Source of the DNA: Serendipita indica DSM 11827
Taxonomy: Eukaryota > Basidiomycota > Agaricomycetes > Sebacinales > Serendipitaceae
Direction: 5' to 3'
Assembly (NCBI GenBank): GCA_910890315.1
Contig: CAJVGD010000019.1
Location: 1-64,000, forward strand
DNA: 64,000 nucleotides
This document shows, piece after piece, positions 11,781 through 23,548 of this stretch (its first letter is position 1; the number at the start of each line of letters is the position of its first letter). The notes beneath the pieces were generated by a model that did no database searches, was not told the DNA's origin, and was given only the letters and a program-made list of their open reading frames with translations. A program made the position numbers and the translations under genes.

Positions 11781-12112
11781 GGTTGGGAATGAAAAGCTCT
11801 AAATGACACGGCCTAGAAGTGTGGGTGTGCCAGGTGGCGGGGAGACGAGTGCTGCACGGCGGAGAGTGCTGGGAGCGGTTTTAAGACGCGAACAAGAGAA
11901 CGAGGGAATAATTAACAGAGCCTATGGGCGACAGCGCACCAAGAGACTTTTGTGGTTGGTAGCCAAATCTGAGGTCAACGTGGCACCCAGTCTGCATCTC
12001 CGACGACGGTTCAGAGATTTAGAATAACATTAGAAAGTATACTAAATCAACTCTGGAATATATTCTATTTATATGGATCCGCCGGGGGTTTAACAGTCTA
12101 ACAGTCTAACAG
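11781..12112. promoter_or_regulatory. Divergent promoter between DnaJ and checkpoint genes
   Basis: These 332 bp separate two start codons pointing apart, so they must hold both core promoters. The direct repeat AACAGTCT occurs just upstream of 12113. No clear TATA box or known factor site is assigned. Confidence 0.5.
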
Positions 12113-15100
12113 ATGTCACCCTTTGAACTCGACCTCGACTTTTGTCCTGAGTCTGGTGTGGGCGGCTGTATGCCGCGACAAAAGAAATCTCGCACAAATG
12201 AGCAATCTCGCTCAGCAGCTTCCCAGTGAGTCTCATAACATCCATTTCCAGGTTTGCCACCGACTTGTCCTTGCGAGTTTTGCACATTTTGTCTGCATCG
12301 CTGACGCGTTTGTACTCGAAAACAATCCACAGAATCATCAGTCCCGTCGCTCAGCGATTTCCGGACGCATTTGTGCACGAACCAATGGCCATGGACGACG
12401 TGCACTCGGCAGCTCATGCGAGCCTGACGAAATCTCCAGAGCCAGAAATACACAAACGACGACGATTACCCATACAAGACGACTCTACCATCGAGGATGC
12501 TTACAGAACTTCCCACCGCGGCGTAAGTTGAACAAAACAAAGCCTCCCAAGGCAAACCGATGCTAAACGTGTATGTAGCCGCCAGACTCTTTTACGACGA
12601 CCACAACGCGTCCTCCACCAAGTTCGACTACAGGAGCAACCCCTCCTCCCGATTCGTTAAGAAAGGACACGCTTTTGACCATGGACGAGGACAAAGCCCC
12701 GGCGCGTGGGCCGTCAGCGATGTCCATGCCAATTCCTAGAACACCTCCACGCTCCAGCCACCTCTCGCTTCACGCTACCATATCTGTTGCAAAGTCCCCA
12801 TCCCGCACTCAGTCCCTCCCTACTGTCTCACCAGAAAGACCAGCGCTTGCGGATGCGGCTGAAGAAGCCGGCGGTTCACTCCACCGTGTTAGTTCTGCCA
12901 TGGCAAAGCGTTCTGCTGGGCCGTCATCGGGTCGAAAACCTCAACCGGTCTCACTGTCTAGTCCCAAGAAGCCGTCCCCGATCAAGACGCGGAAGAATAC
13001 CATAGAGGAGAACGATGCAGACGACGAGGGTCCTAGTCAAGCATCCACAAATCCCATAAGCGCGACACAGTCGATGCCAGAACTCGGAGAGTCTCCTCAG
13101 CATAGGATATCTCCCATTACGCTCCTGCCCAAAGTCCTCCGTCACCAAAAGCCAACTCCACCGCAGCCCATCAACCACGAATCATCTACCCGTGGAGGTG
13201 ACGACACACAGTCCTCTGCTTCTTCGCGCGAGTTTCGTACCTTGTCGCGGTATATGCGAGACGACGAAAACAAGGTTTCTCGTCCTCTCACACAGTTTAT
13301 AGTCGGAGAGAATCCGCCTGGCATATTCATTCAATCGCAAACGCAAACGCAGACGCAGACGCAGTCACAGGTTGACCCCAGTCACGAGGCGGGCGAAAGC
13401 CTATCTCATGTTCCCAGGACGCTCGTCAGGGGTACGCCCTCTGAGACGTCGGAGACGTCGCAGCATGAGCGTGATTGGCGAGCGATCGAGCATGAAGAAC
13501 TTGTCCCGACGCAGATCCTTGAGTCCACCCAAGAGCTCTTGCCGACGCAGGATGCTACAGAGTTTGTCGAAACAGCTCTGGTAGACACGCAGGATGGGGC
13601 GCCCATGTACGAAGCGTCGCCTAGCAAACCGATCAAGACACTCAACATTTCCCCGGTCAAGAAGCGAGGAGGATACTTTTCGTCGTCATCTGCACAGAGT
13701 ATTCCTGGACTCTATCTACCTGGAGATGGCAAGAGTTCCGAGTCGCAGCAGTCGCAGCTCTCCGAGAAGAGTATCAATCAGCCCGCAGCGCCTCTTGCGA
13801 TGCCTAGGGTGCTTGCTGTCACTGCATCAGGGACAACCACAGGGACTCCTTCGTTGCAAAAGGAAGGGCCAGCTTCGACTTTGCGCCGTAATCCTATCAA
13901 GTCTTCGCGTCCAGGAGGTTACAGAGCGACGTCTGGTTCACAGAACGACAATCTTCCCCAAAATCCAAAGTCATCCGTCAATCATCCAGTCTCCTCTGCC
14001 GCGAACGGCCACGTACCCAAGCGGAACCCATTGGCCAGACGAAAGACGCCTGTCGATCTGAGTCAGTTGCTACAGGGTTTGGAGCAGCGGGAGCGCGTAG
14101 TTGTACCATCCAGTGACCCTTTCATGCCTATAGAGGCGGACCAGTCGTCTTTACCCGAGGAGACGATGCCGGTGAGCTTCCCTGTGGGTGAACAGGAAGC
14201 CATCGACGAGCCTCAAATCGAACAAGAGGATGAAATACTGGCTGAACGTGATTCATCAGAGCCGGCAAAATCTGAGATTATGGAGACGGATGATGAGCCT
14301 CAAGCTAGGCACGCTCTTGATACTCCCAGGCCGCTGCCTAAACATCAAGAGCACACTGTTGCTGTCCAAGACCCAGCAGTAGGTCTCTCAATGGAATTTC
14401 TACTTTATATCTCACACTTCTCTGTAGCAATACAGGTCTGATACCGACACGGAGGAGCTTCCGCCTCGCTCGATATCAACAACGAAAACGCCCGTATCGA
14501 AACAGTCGTCCAAGACTATCTCTTCTAGCCCTTCCAAAGGCTCTTCAAAGGTGACTGCGAAGCAGGGCTCTCCAATAAAAAGACCCCACGGAGAGTCTGT
14601 CGTTGAGAGGGAGCTTAGTGATCAGACGAGCAGCCCCGACGACGATGAATCTGATTATGTCCCTCAAACTCAAACTCAGAAGGACGATCTGGAAGGCGAG
14701 GCGGTGGAATCCTATCCAGGCGAGGATGCATGGGATGAGTCACAATCTCCTCGACGTCCGGGAAAACGATCTGCGAACGAGCAAGGTGGTCGTAAAGGCA
14801 AGCGAATCTGCCGACGGACGGCCAGTCCCAAAGTCGGCGTTGACGACGTCGAAGGGGAAGAAACGCCAAAAGGAAAGCAGGAGCAGGCACCACCAAAGCC
14901 TGCGAAACCGCGACTCGATTTAGGCGCGATGATGATGCCTCCACCAGGTCGACGTGCGACTCGTGCTATGGCCAACACGCGTACTCGTGGTATTTCTCTC
15001 AATACTCCCATCGTCCATAGCGGACACCTGGTCATGGCACACTTTCCGGAGAGCAAGCGTTTCTTTCCTGGATATGCAGTTGCCCGTACGGGTGTAAAAT

Positions 15101-16583
15101 GGCAGGTTAATCCTTGTGATGATTCCCCATCCGTCTTTGTGGAGCCCGGCTCTATGCGTCGCTGTGTGTTCCGAGAAGGAGACATTGTCACCATGACGCC
15201 AGATGGCAATGGAGAAAACTATGGTGATGCCATTGTCATCCTAGTGGACTCCAAATGGGATGAGGAGCTGGTGGTGAAGCTGCGCATTGGTGCGGATGAC
15301 GATGTCGAGGAAAGATATGTTCATGTCAGGCACATTTCGGTCCAAGATCAGCACATTACAAAGCAATGGGACACACGCAAGGTTTCGCATCGGGACCTAG
15401 AGACAGAGGAACCGGTCGCCGAGTCTCCTGTGCCCATGTCCGCAATTGGAAGAACGGGATCATTGATCATTACTCCTCCCCTGAAGGCAACTGCTCCAAG
15501 CAGTTTCCGTGGGCAGCCTGGAATCTCTGGGAAGATGTTTGCTGGCGTCGGGTTCATCATCAGCAGTTTCGACCGCGACACAAAGTTTTTAACCGACAAT
15601 GGTGGAATCATTTTCCCCTCGTGGTTAGACGCCTTTCGCTTTGATGGCGTGATCGAAAAGGTCAAAGGTGGCCCGACGCGGGCAAAACGATGGACTCGCG
15701 GGATGTCGACGGGCCGTGGTCGTAACAAGATGTCCCCATCTGCACCCGTGACGTGGATTGGTGGCGATTTTGACGTGACGGTACGGACGATGTTTGTCAT
15801 CGCTGGGAAGTGCGCTATGACGCCAAAGTACCTTATGGCACTTGCGTTGGGTATACCTATCGTTTCACCCAAATGGCTTGATGAATGCAAGGAAACGGTG
15901 CGTGTTAGTTACCGAATTGACATCTGTATTGAGTAGGACATAGAGCTCTCGTGTCAACTGGCTTCTTATCTCCTCCCGGCTCACCCACAAAACAGTCCGC
16001 TCAGCATCGTGTCGAGCTTGCCTTACCAAACACCAGATCCACTCTGGGGGTCACCTATGTATGATGCCAGTATCCTTCAGAACCTTCTCGCGCATGGACC
16101 TTTGCATCATCGGCGTATTCTGGCGGACAAGCCGAGCGTTTTATTCGTCGCTGCGGACTGTATTACCAAGATCGAGGCGGATTTGGACGCCATCAAGAAA
16201 GATGCGTATGAAGTGAGTGTTTCAGGAGCTCAAGAGCGTCATACTGAACTAGCTGGTAGCGCCCGAAGGATCCGTCCTGCGAATTTCCCTTTGTCTATTG
16301 TTGTCTGGCCATGGGCGCCCAGCAAATTGAGGCAGTGGAAAAGTATGATCACGCAACTGATCCGACGCTACTCAAGTATAATGTCGTTGTCCTGGCTGAC
16401 GAGCTACATGGGCCCAAAGCAAAGGAGAATATCCTGCTGGCCAGCCTGCCGAAGACGCTCGTCGAAGCGGCGAAGAGCGGTGTTCAAGTTCTCAATCAGA
16501 CCGACTTTAAGATGAGCCTTGCCTGCGGCAAGCTGCTTACCGTCTCTCATCGTCCAAACCATCACGTTTCGGCCACTATCTAG
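12113..16583 (+). CDS. Crb2/Rad9/53BP1-type DNA-damage checkpoint mediator
   Basis: This is a large (about 1,390 residue) nuclear adaptor. It has a long disordered, phosphosite-rich N-terminal half (12.1-15.0 kb), a tandem-Tudor-like domain (about 15031-15350, starting near HFPESKRFFPGYAVARTG) and two C-terminal BRCT domains (about 15535-15900, with the conserved Trp in SPKWLDECKE, and about 16080-16583). The N-terminal half has an SQ/TQ cluster including QTQTQTQTQSQ near 13340 and PTQIL, STQELL, PTQDA, DTQDG around 13510-13600. These are candidate Mec1/ATR and Tel1/ATM sites. The family binds methylated H4K20 and phospho-H2A through Tudor and BRCT and activates Chk kinases. The start at 12113 (MSPFELDLDF) is chosen by position and by the equal start in the right arm. 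The exact first intron is uncertain: splicing from 12226 to about 12331 restores the frame of the large exon. This copy is open. Confidence 0.85.
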
Positions 16584-16785
16584 TACCCCAATTCAAGTGT
16601 ATCACGTCATCAACACAATCTTGCTATCCAACTGTTGCTCTTCACATCTAGCTTTTGTAGTCCCTCAAGCCTTTTGTTGTGCACGAGCCACTCGACATTA
16701 GAGCACACTTTTTTGCATAGTACAGCTCTAGATAGTCAACACTGTACCATATTCAAAAAGATTGAAGTAAATTCTGCTTCTTCGT

Positions 16786-18306
16786 TTACAACTTGGAGTT
16801 TCCCCTGGATGAGACTTGTACCAACCTGTGAACAATATCAGAGTAACTCAATGTTCGAGACGGGAGGAGTACTTACAGCTTTCCAGTATTCTTGCCTTCA
16901 AAGAGATGATTTAGGTATTGAGGAGCACCCTCGAGTCCCTTTTCTATGTGGAATCGGCGCTTGAGTTTGCCGGCCGCGAGCCACTCTGCGAGTTTCTGAC
17001 GTGCTTCCCCGAAGCGGGCACCATAGTCCATGACGATGAAGCCTTGCATTTTAGCTCGTTGCCCGATTAGTGAGAGGTAGTTTTGAAGACCACGCGGTTT
17101 GGTGTCGTCTACGTATGCAGGTCAGCGGGTTCCTTCTGAACAAGTAGTTGCTCACTGTATGCAGAGATGGCGCCTGGTAGAGATTAGTATGAGGGATAGA
17201 ACGGATGTAATTCGACTCACCGCACATTACAATCCGTGCATTCTTGTTCAAGCGCGAGAGGCATAGATCGAGGATTTCGCCACCAACTGTTCGAAATTCG
17301 GTCCTCTCGCCCATTGTTCGATTCGACCAAACTCACCATTGTCAAAGTAGACGTCGAGATAGCCAACGGATTGCTTAAATTCCTTTGCGAAATCTGGGCT
17401 CTTGTAGTTGAGTGCCTTGTCGACGCCGACTTCTTGCTCGAGCCACTGGCATTTGTCGTCCGAGCCGGCAATGGCAATGACCTTGGCACCGATAATCTTG
17501 CCAATCTGACATACGACGGAACCTGTCGCACCGGCTGCACCGGATACGACGAGGGTTTCGCCTGCCTTGATTTCGCCAATCTCAGTGAGGCCCTGATCGC
17601 GGGGTGAGTTTACTCGTTTGCATAAGATGATATTTGACGCACAAAGTATGCGGTAAGACCTGCACATGGCCGTCAGAATGCTGGAGCCGGGCAAGAGTAA
17701 AAAAAACGCACCGGTCATACCGAGAACACCCATAAAGTCGAGAGGAACGCCACCTGTTGGAGCTCTAAAGTGATATTTAGATTGCGTTTTGCAGGAGTAT
17801 TGGGCCCATACTTGATGACTTGGAGAGATTTTGCGGGCAGTTTGGCTAGCTCGGTCCATCCTGTAATAACATAAGTAAATGTGGAGATAGGGCAAAACGT
17901 TATAGACTTACCTAGTCCCCCAGAGACAGAGTCTCCGACTTTAATGTCCGACACTTCACTGCCGACGGCGACGACAGTGCCCAAGCCGCCAGCACGCATG
18001 ACCTCTCCGATTTCAACCTGGAGACCATCGTCAGTCTTGGATCCAAGATTAATGGAGTCTACGAACGGGAGCAATGTAGGATCGCTCATTCTTGAGCCAG
18101 CCGCGCATTGCAGGATCGAGCGAGACATAGTCGACCGAGACGAGGACATCGGTGGGACCCATTGAGGCCTTGAGGTCCCCAGACTTGAGCGTTTCTTTCT
18201 TGAACGTCTCAGACGTGACGGGACCCTCTGGACGTTTGTCCAAGACGAGGCGAGTATAAGTTTCTGGGATTCCCGTAGACATTGATGATGATGAAGATGT
18301 GGTCAA
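16786..18306 (-). CDS. Medium-chain NADP-dependent reductase (LTB4DH/PTGR-like)
   Basis: This belongs to the zinc-independent MDR family (leukotriene B4 12-hydroxydehydrogenase / alkenal double-bond reductase). There is no zinc-binding Cys/His set. SLDPAMRGW and EIGEVMRAGGLGTV are typical of the family. The Rossmann motif is SGAAGATGSVVCQIGKI and the NADP 2'-phosphate contact region is GSDDKCQWL. It is about 345 residues with several short introns; one of about 50 nt joins YIAP to VEIGEV near 18040. The start is either 18306 or 18282 (MSTGIPETY); the eight extra residues are mostly serine. The likely role is NADPH-dependent reduction of reactive enones and aldehydes. It converges with the checkpoint gene, 202 bp apart. 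Both copies are open. Confidence 0.88.
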
Positions 18307-18977
18307 GTGAGCGTCACCGGTCGACCCTCCTTTTTACGTCGGTGGCGATCCCCACGACCGGCCAATGGATAGCCGGTGCCAGCGTGGTGCTCAGGTAGCC
18401 GAGCGAAAAATTCGCTCAGATCGTTAGTAAAATTGCTCACAATACAATGCGAGCGGGGCCGAAGGAACAAAGAGAGCATTCTCGAGTTTAGCCGCAGATG
18501 TTATCGTAGTCGGCGAATTGAGTGGCGCACAACTCTAATTCGTGAAGGTTACGCATCTGAAAAGCATATTAAAGTAGTGTTCTAGCCGGCTGGACTTTGC
18601 GGGTCGAGACGAAGTGACTTTGTATGGCCATTGGAGAACTTCGAAGGAAACCTAGGTCAGAATTAGCTCTATACAATCTCCTCGATAAATTTCCAACCTT
18701 TTCGATTGGGTTCTTGACCCGTGACCCATCCGACTTGTCTTGGCCTTGCTCCGCGACAACAATTTCCAGCCATTTGGTTGTGATCTTGATTTTTCATCGA
18801 ATCTTACTGCGTGAGAGGCTCGAGAATACAACTAGGAGGCAATATAGATGTATGTCGGAAAGATGGACCCTGCCATACACGGGGTTCGAACTTTATCTCA
18901 AGCAGCTCCTTTTATCTCGGTGCAAGAGTGGAGACATGGGCCTCGAAAATTGCGAATCAAGTTCATATAGCCACATC
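18307..18977. other. Upstream region of the reductase gene, interrupted by a transposon
   Basis: No gene is convincing. A frame at 18624 (+) is present in both arms but resembles no family and runs into the transposon on the left. Target-site sequence CACATC at 18972-18977 abuts the element. Confidence 0.45.
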
Positions 18978-20998
18978 TATGAGCGGCCACGGTGGACAAA
19001 ATTGACTCGACTTATGGATTCGCGCACCCAGAACAAAGCAAGAGGCAGGATGGAGCGGGCTGGGACAGGATAAGGCGGGCTGGGGAGTGATGGGACGGGA
19101 TAAGCGAATAATCTAGCGGGCGGTGATGGGCTAGGGCAGGCCAGGATGGGCTGACGGCTGACGGGACGGGCCAAGGTATCTAATCAAAAGTATACGTCTT
19201 ATTCGCTTAACCTGCTAGAGCCTGGCCCGTCCTAGCCTGTCACCGTAAGTTCACAGGAGGGACAGGACGGGCTGGGACAGGACAAGGCGGGCATGGGTAT
19301 GACCAGGACAAAGTAAGCTGCATCCGCTTATCCTACCCCATCACTCCCCAAGCTGTCCCAGTCCGTCCCATCCTAGCCTGTTCTGTTACTATCTAGATGT
19401 ACTCAACAATTTACATGGAATGTCATTGCACCTCAATCCCAAGCTCTTCATGAATTAATGGAGTCTAGCGCCCAAGCTCGTTCTGAAGCACGTATGGGAG
19501 CCTTAGTGGCTTTGACAAGGGACATAGGACAATCCATACGAGTGCATAGTCATGATGCACAGCGTCTCAGAGTTCATTTTGCGCCAAATCGTCGACTATT
19601 TGAAGACATGAGGAGTGCCGCTACCTATTTGACACTCTCAACAAGTTACTTGAGCTCCTTCATCGGATGATCAGCAATGCAACCGACCAGCCGGACGCAA
19701 CGGTCCCACTAGTTGATGTACTTGTCAAACATACCAAAGGGCGTCGAGGTCACCCAAGAATCGACATCCACCCTAGCTTCCTGCGGACTGCCTGCGAATT
19801 ACGAACACCCTCCCAGATTGGGCCACCTTTGTTGAACTCAAGTGCTCGTACAGTAGCAAGACATGCCATTGGGCTAGGCATTCGACCTCAATAGCCACCA
19901 GTGTTCAGCTTTACAACCAATGTCAATTGTACTAGAATGCAAACTCGAACAAATGCGCGTAATAGTACGCACCTTCCTCGTCGAATCAATACCTGTGTTT
20001 CATCATCATGGCGATAGCGAGGGTGTTGATATCTAGGAACCACCTGAGCCGGTCCTGAATCTTGGATACTGTTCATTTGGTGGCTAGATGCAGCTAGTGT
20101 AGGTCCAACGTGTGATTTCTTGGCCCAAGTAACGAGATTCACACCGGTCGTATAGTACTTACTCTGCCTGACAAGTGCCAGGCAAAAGTGCAAACATTGT
20201 ATGAGGATACAAAAACTGAAGGGCTCTCCGGGCGGACCCTGACCTTTATCTCCTTTTGGGCTCGACGATTTATCGCGAAATATACGTTATACATACAACT
20301 CGCGTGAGACCCCTTAGACGCTCGCAATGAACAGGGAGGGGGGTGTGAACGAAATAGGAGATTTCATCAGAGACCTAAATGACAAACAAAAGCAATCGTG
20401 CCATCTGGATCCAGGAGAAGACAGAGCACGCAGGCGGAGATTGTGAGGGGCACTAAGACTATAGGCCCGAGCCTTCAGTCCTCTTTCCCTTGATCTGCTG
20501 GAGCTCGCGCTCAGGTGCATAAGAGTAAGCTGTTCGACAAAAGAACGTAAAGTTTCAGCTGGTGATGCACTCACAATACTCAAGGAAGTAACGTCTCTCC
20601 TTGGAACAACAGATGCGTGCAAATTCAACGGATAACAAGTGGCATAAACGTCTCTGACGGATGAAACGGAACGCAGAGGCTCGTGTCAGTACATCCATAG
20701 TGATAGGGAGAACGCACTGGTTTACGTGCAGACATTTCAATTACTGTGTCTGGTAAAGGCTTGTGAGACCTTTCCCTCCACTTCATTACGGTCAGGGGAT
20801 TTAATCATTGACGGCTAAATTTTACAATCACAATCATTCAGAATTAACCGACGCAGGCTGACGAACTTGTGGCGTGACGGGCTGGGACGGGCGGGAACCA
20901 GGATGATTATTTGTGAGCCCGCCTCAGCCCGCTCCATCCTGCCTCTTGCTTTGTTCTCAAGAATCTTGAATGATTTTTGTCCACCGTGGCCGCTCATA
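18978..20998. mobile_element. DNA transposon, 2,021 bp, with TIRs and 6 bp target duplication
   Basis: The termini are inverted repeats. The left end begins TATGAGCGGCCACGGTGGAC and the right end is its reverse complement, perfect for about 24 bp. After a mismatched stretch, similarity resumes for about 40 bp (AACAAAGCAAGAGGCAGGAT). CACATC flanks both sides (18972-18977 and 20999-21004), and the right arm has a single CACATC with no element (RC of 44993-44998). Subterminal DNA is full of GGGACGGG/GGCTGGG motifs in both orientations. It has short remnants of a coding region but no complete transposase, so it looks non-autonomous. The 6 bp duplication argues against hAT (8 bp) and Mutator (9-10 bp); the superfamily is unassigned. 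Confidence 0.9.
19458..19894 (+). pseudogene. Transposase-like coding remnant inside the transposon
   Basis: Two frames (19458-19670 and 19667-19894) overlap by 4 bp. The second contains GRRGHPRIDIHPSFLRTACEL followed by a segment ending SSARTVARHAIGLGI. That looks like the helix-turn-helix region that precedes the DDE integrase-like domain in many basidiomycete transposase-like proteins. No catalytic domain follows. The family link is from recall and is tentative. Confidence 0.35.
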
Positions 20999-21588
20999 CA
21001 CATCGTCTGGTCTACAAAAGTGAAGAGTGGAGCTGGGATCAAAGAGCCATCAAGATTTCTTCACAGAGCGTAGTTAGTGACTGCATTAGACGGGGCAATC
21101 AAGCTCCAAGGTTTGATGCCTGACGAGTCGCGTCGAGTTGACGGCCGCGAGCTTGATATTCCCTACTTGCGAAGCTATTTAGGCGCTTCGCGGATCTAGG
21201 TAGCATTTACTGGCTTTATGAAATAGAAGTAAGCTGACAAAACCCTGGGTAGAGCAATCACGAAATCCATGGATAAATCCGACATCGGAGTTAAAGTATC
21301 CATGGCAGGCTGACGCATACCTCCTTGTTTACTCTCCGAATCTTATACCCCCATGGAATGAAGTGAGGTAATTCGAGGTTTCAACCAATCCGGTGATTCA
21401 GGACAAGGGACTCTGATTACCGCCGCGGTGTGTCATCGATGTATGGTATCGGACATGCGCCCTTCCAACAATCATTAATCAGAGTGTTGCTTGGCTAAGC
21501 CTTGGTACTACTCTAAGCATATAAAGGAGGTTGATTGTCGCCTTCTCTTTGGCCAACATCAATCTACTCGTCTCACATCTTTCAATCA
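20999..21588. other. NmrA-like promoter region (left arm)
   Basis: No gene. It contains a CCG-N4-CGG element at 21278-21289 and a pyrimidine-rich leader before the start at 21589. The part next to 20999 is the continuation of the target site of the transposon. Confidence 0.5.
21278..21289. promoter_or_regulatory. CCG-N4-CGG element upstream of NmrA-like copy 1
   Basis: TCCGACATCGGA lies 300 bp upstream of the start at 21589. It is the same element, at the same distance, as in the right arm, and nearly the same as upstream of the third copy. Confidence 0.4.
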
Positions 21589-22767
21589 ATGTCTTCAAAG
21601 CAAGTCATCGTCGTCTTCACTGCTACTGGCAAAACTGGTGGCGGTATGATCGATGCCATCCTCAACGACGGTCAATTCGCCGCTCGCGCAGTGACAAGGA
21701 ACCCAGAGAGCGATGCTGCTAAAGGTATGAGGCTTTTGCCTGTGACTTGGTTTTTCTAACTCTTATCCAGCCCTCGCTGCAAAGGGAGTTCAGGTTGTCA
21801 AGGGTGACCTTTCCGACCCCGCAAGTATTGAAGCTGCGTACGTACTTTGCCAACACCTTGATAACACTCTAACAATTCAATAGTCTCAGTGGTGCATACG
21901 GTGTCTTCGGTGTTACCGACTGTAAGCATACTTTTAGCAATCACCCCGAAGCCGTTAGCTAACTGTTCATAGACTGGCAGGCCTTTGGAAATGAAGAGAA
22001 GCAAGGAAAAGACCTCGTCGACGCTGCTAAGAGAGCTGGAATCAAGCACTTTGTTTGGACGACGCTCGACCATTCAGATCTCAAGGTCACCCACTTTGAA
22101 ACCAAGGCCAACGTCGACGACTATCTCAAGGAGAGTGGAGTTCCACGCACATCGTAAGTACTCATTCGTCCCGTACCATCAGAGTGACTGACGTCTGGGG
22201 CTAGCCTGTACACTTCGTTCTTCCTCGAGAATCTTCGGTTCCCTCAAATGATCAAGATCAACCGCAGCGCAGATGGAACAGTCGTTTTCGATGTGCCGTT
22301 CAAGACGGACAGTCCACTTCCTATGATCTTCGCTGGCGACATTGGCAAGGCCGCACTCGTCGCATTCAAGAATCCTGAGCAATGGATCGGTACGTATTAT
22401 CCCTCATTTTAATATTGCAATTCTGATAAGATACCAGGCAAGGATCTGAAGATTGTGACCGAGTGGGCAACTCCTCGGGATATTGCCAAGACCATCGAGT
22501 CTGAACTCGGAGAGAAAGTGACGGTAAAGGAGGTCGACGATGCTCAATGGAAAGCAAGCAGGGCATGGCCCTTTTGAAGAGCTATGGCTGAACATCGAGG
22601 TGCGGCATTCGTCCATTCATACTGGAAGAAACTCATGATTACGCAGTACTTTAACACTTTCTATCCAGAAGGAAATGGGCGTAGCGTCGAGCTCACGAGG
22701 AAATCATCCCAATGCGACGACATTGAAGTCGTTCATCCAGGCCGAAGGAAAGAGTTTGATCCAGTAG
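21589..22767 (+). CDS. NmrA-like NAD(P)-binding protein (left arm, frameshifted)
   Basis: It starts MSSKQVIVVFTATGKTGGG. The exons encode the NAD(P)-binding N-domain, the IKHFVWTTLDHSDLKVTHFE segment, LRFPQMIKINRSADGTV and TEWATPRDIAKTIESELGEK. Members of this family have usually lost the active-site Tyr-Lys of classical short-chain dehydrogenases and act as redox sensors or reductases. About 300 residues are expected. Relative to the right copy it lacks 2 nt near 22569 (after the Ala-Trp-Pro codons) and single bases in a G run and a C run near 22700-22713, so the last ~45 residues are out of frame. The rest is intact. Confidence 0.82.
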
Positions 22768-23161
22768 GAAAGCGTAGTAATATCAAGTAGCTTCAATAGA
22801 TACGAATATTAATTGATACGGTGTCACTATTCATAGTGCGAGCCGCGTTCAAGTCCCTCAGAGAACAACTGAAACCCAGCTCACACAGGGTCTGAGATCG
22901 ACCCAATACCAGCAAGAAGAGTTTGCGATCCATCTCAAATGAACATAAACCAATCTAAGACAGGCGGGAATCAATTCAAGAACGGGTGGGTGTCACCCCA
23001 GGCGATGGAACGAGTATGCTCATCAGTCGGGTTTCTCTACTCAGCTCTCGAACAAAGTAGGTCTCAACCAGTTAATTCAGGGAGACGAACATTTTCAGAC
23101 ATATAATCGAGACATGAGACAAAATCAGAGGTATCCCTCGATTAGGAGGGAGAGACCACAC
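22768..23161. other. Intergenic region between NmrA-like and membrane-protein genes (left)
   Basis: No gene is seen. It is about 98% identical to 42833-43225 in reverse complement despite lacking coding constraint, which supports a recent duplication or conversion of the arms. Confidence 0.5.
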
Positions 23162-23529
23162 GGTCTACTTTGAACGAAAACGATGAACGAGTAACCAATG
23201 CCAGTGACCAGTTAAATCCAACTTGAAAAACTTGACGCCTCTCCTACACCCGCCAACCTTGCGATGGCTGGCGAGATGCAGAGGTCTACTTTGAGCGAAA
23301 ACGATCAACGAGTAACCAATACCAGTGACCAGTTAAATCCAACTTGAAAAGCTTGACGCTTCTCCTACACCCGCCAACCTTGCGATGGCTGGCGAGATGC
23401 AGAGGTCTACTTTGAACGAAAACGGTGAACAATTGACCAATACCAGTGACCAGTGACCAGTTAAATCCAACTTGAAAACTTGACGCCTTTCCCACACCTG
23501 CCAACCTTGCGATGGCTGGCGAGATGCAG
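23162..23529. repeat. Tandem repeat, three copies of ~122 bp (left arm)
   Basis: Three imperfect units run head to tail. Each begins near GGTCTACTTTGAACGAAAAC and ends near GGCTGGCGAGATGCAG. The third unit has an extra GACCAGT duplication. The array sits just past the stop codon of the membrane-protein gene at 23549, so it probably lies in its 3' UTR. The right arm also has three units. Confidence 0.88.
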
Positions 23530-23548
23530 ACCGCGATGGCCTCTTCGG

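Noticed and set aside
18880-18920. GGGGTTCGAAC resembling a tRNA T-arm/B box, present in both arms
   Set aside because: No matching A box, anticodon stem or acceptor pairing was found nearby, so neither a tRNA nor a tRNA-derived SINE is supported.
18624-19073. Open frame conserved in both arms starting MAIGELRRKPRSEL
   Set aside because: Arms are near-identical everywhere, so conservation carries no weight; the left frame ends inside the transposon and no family is recognised.
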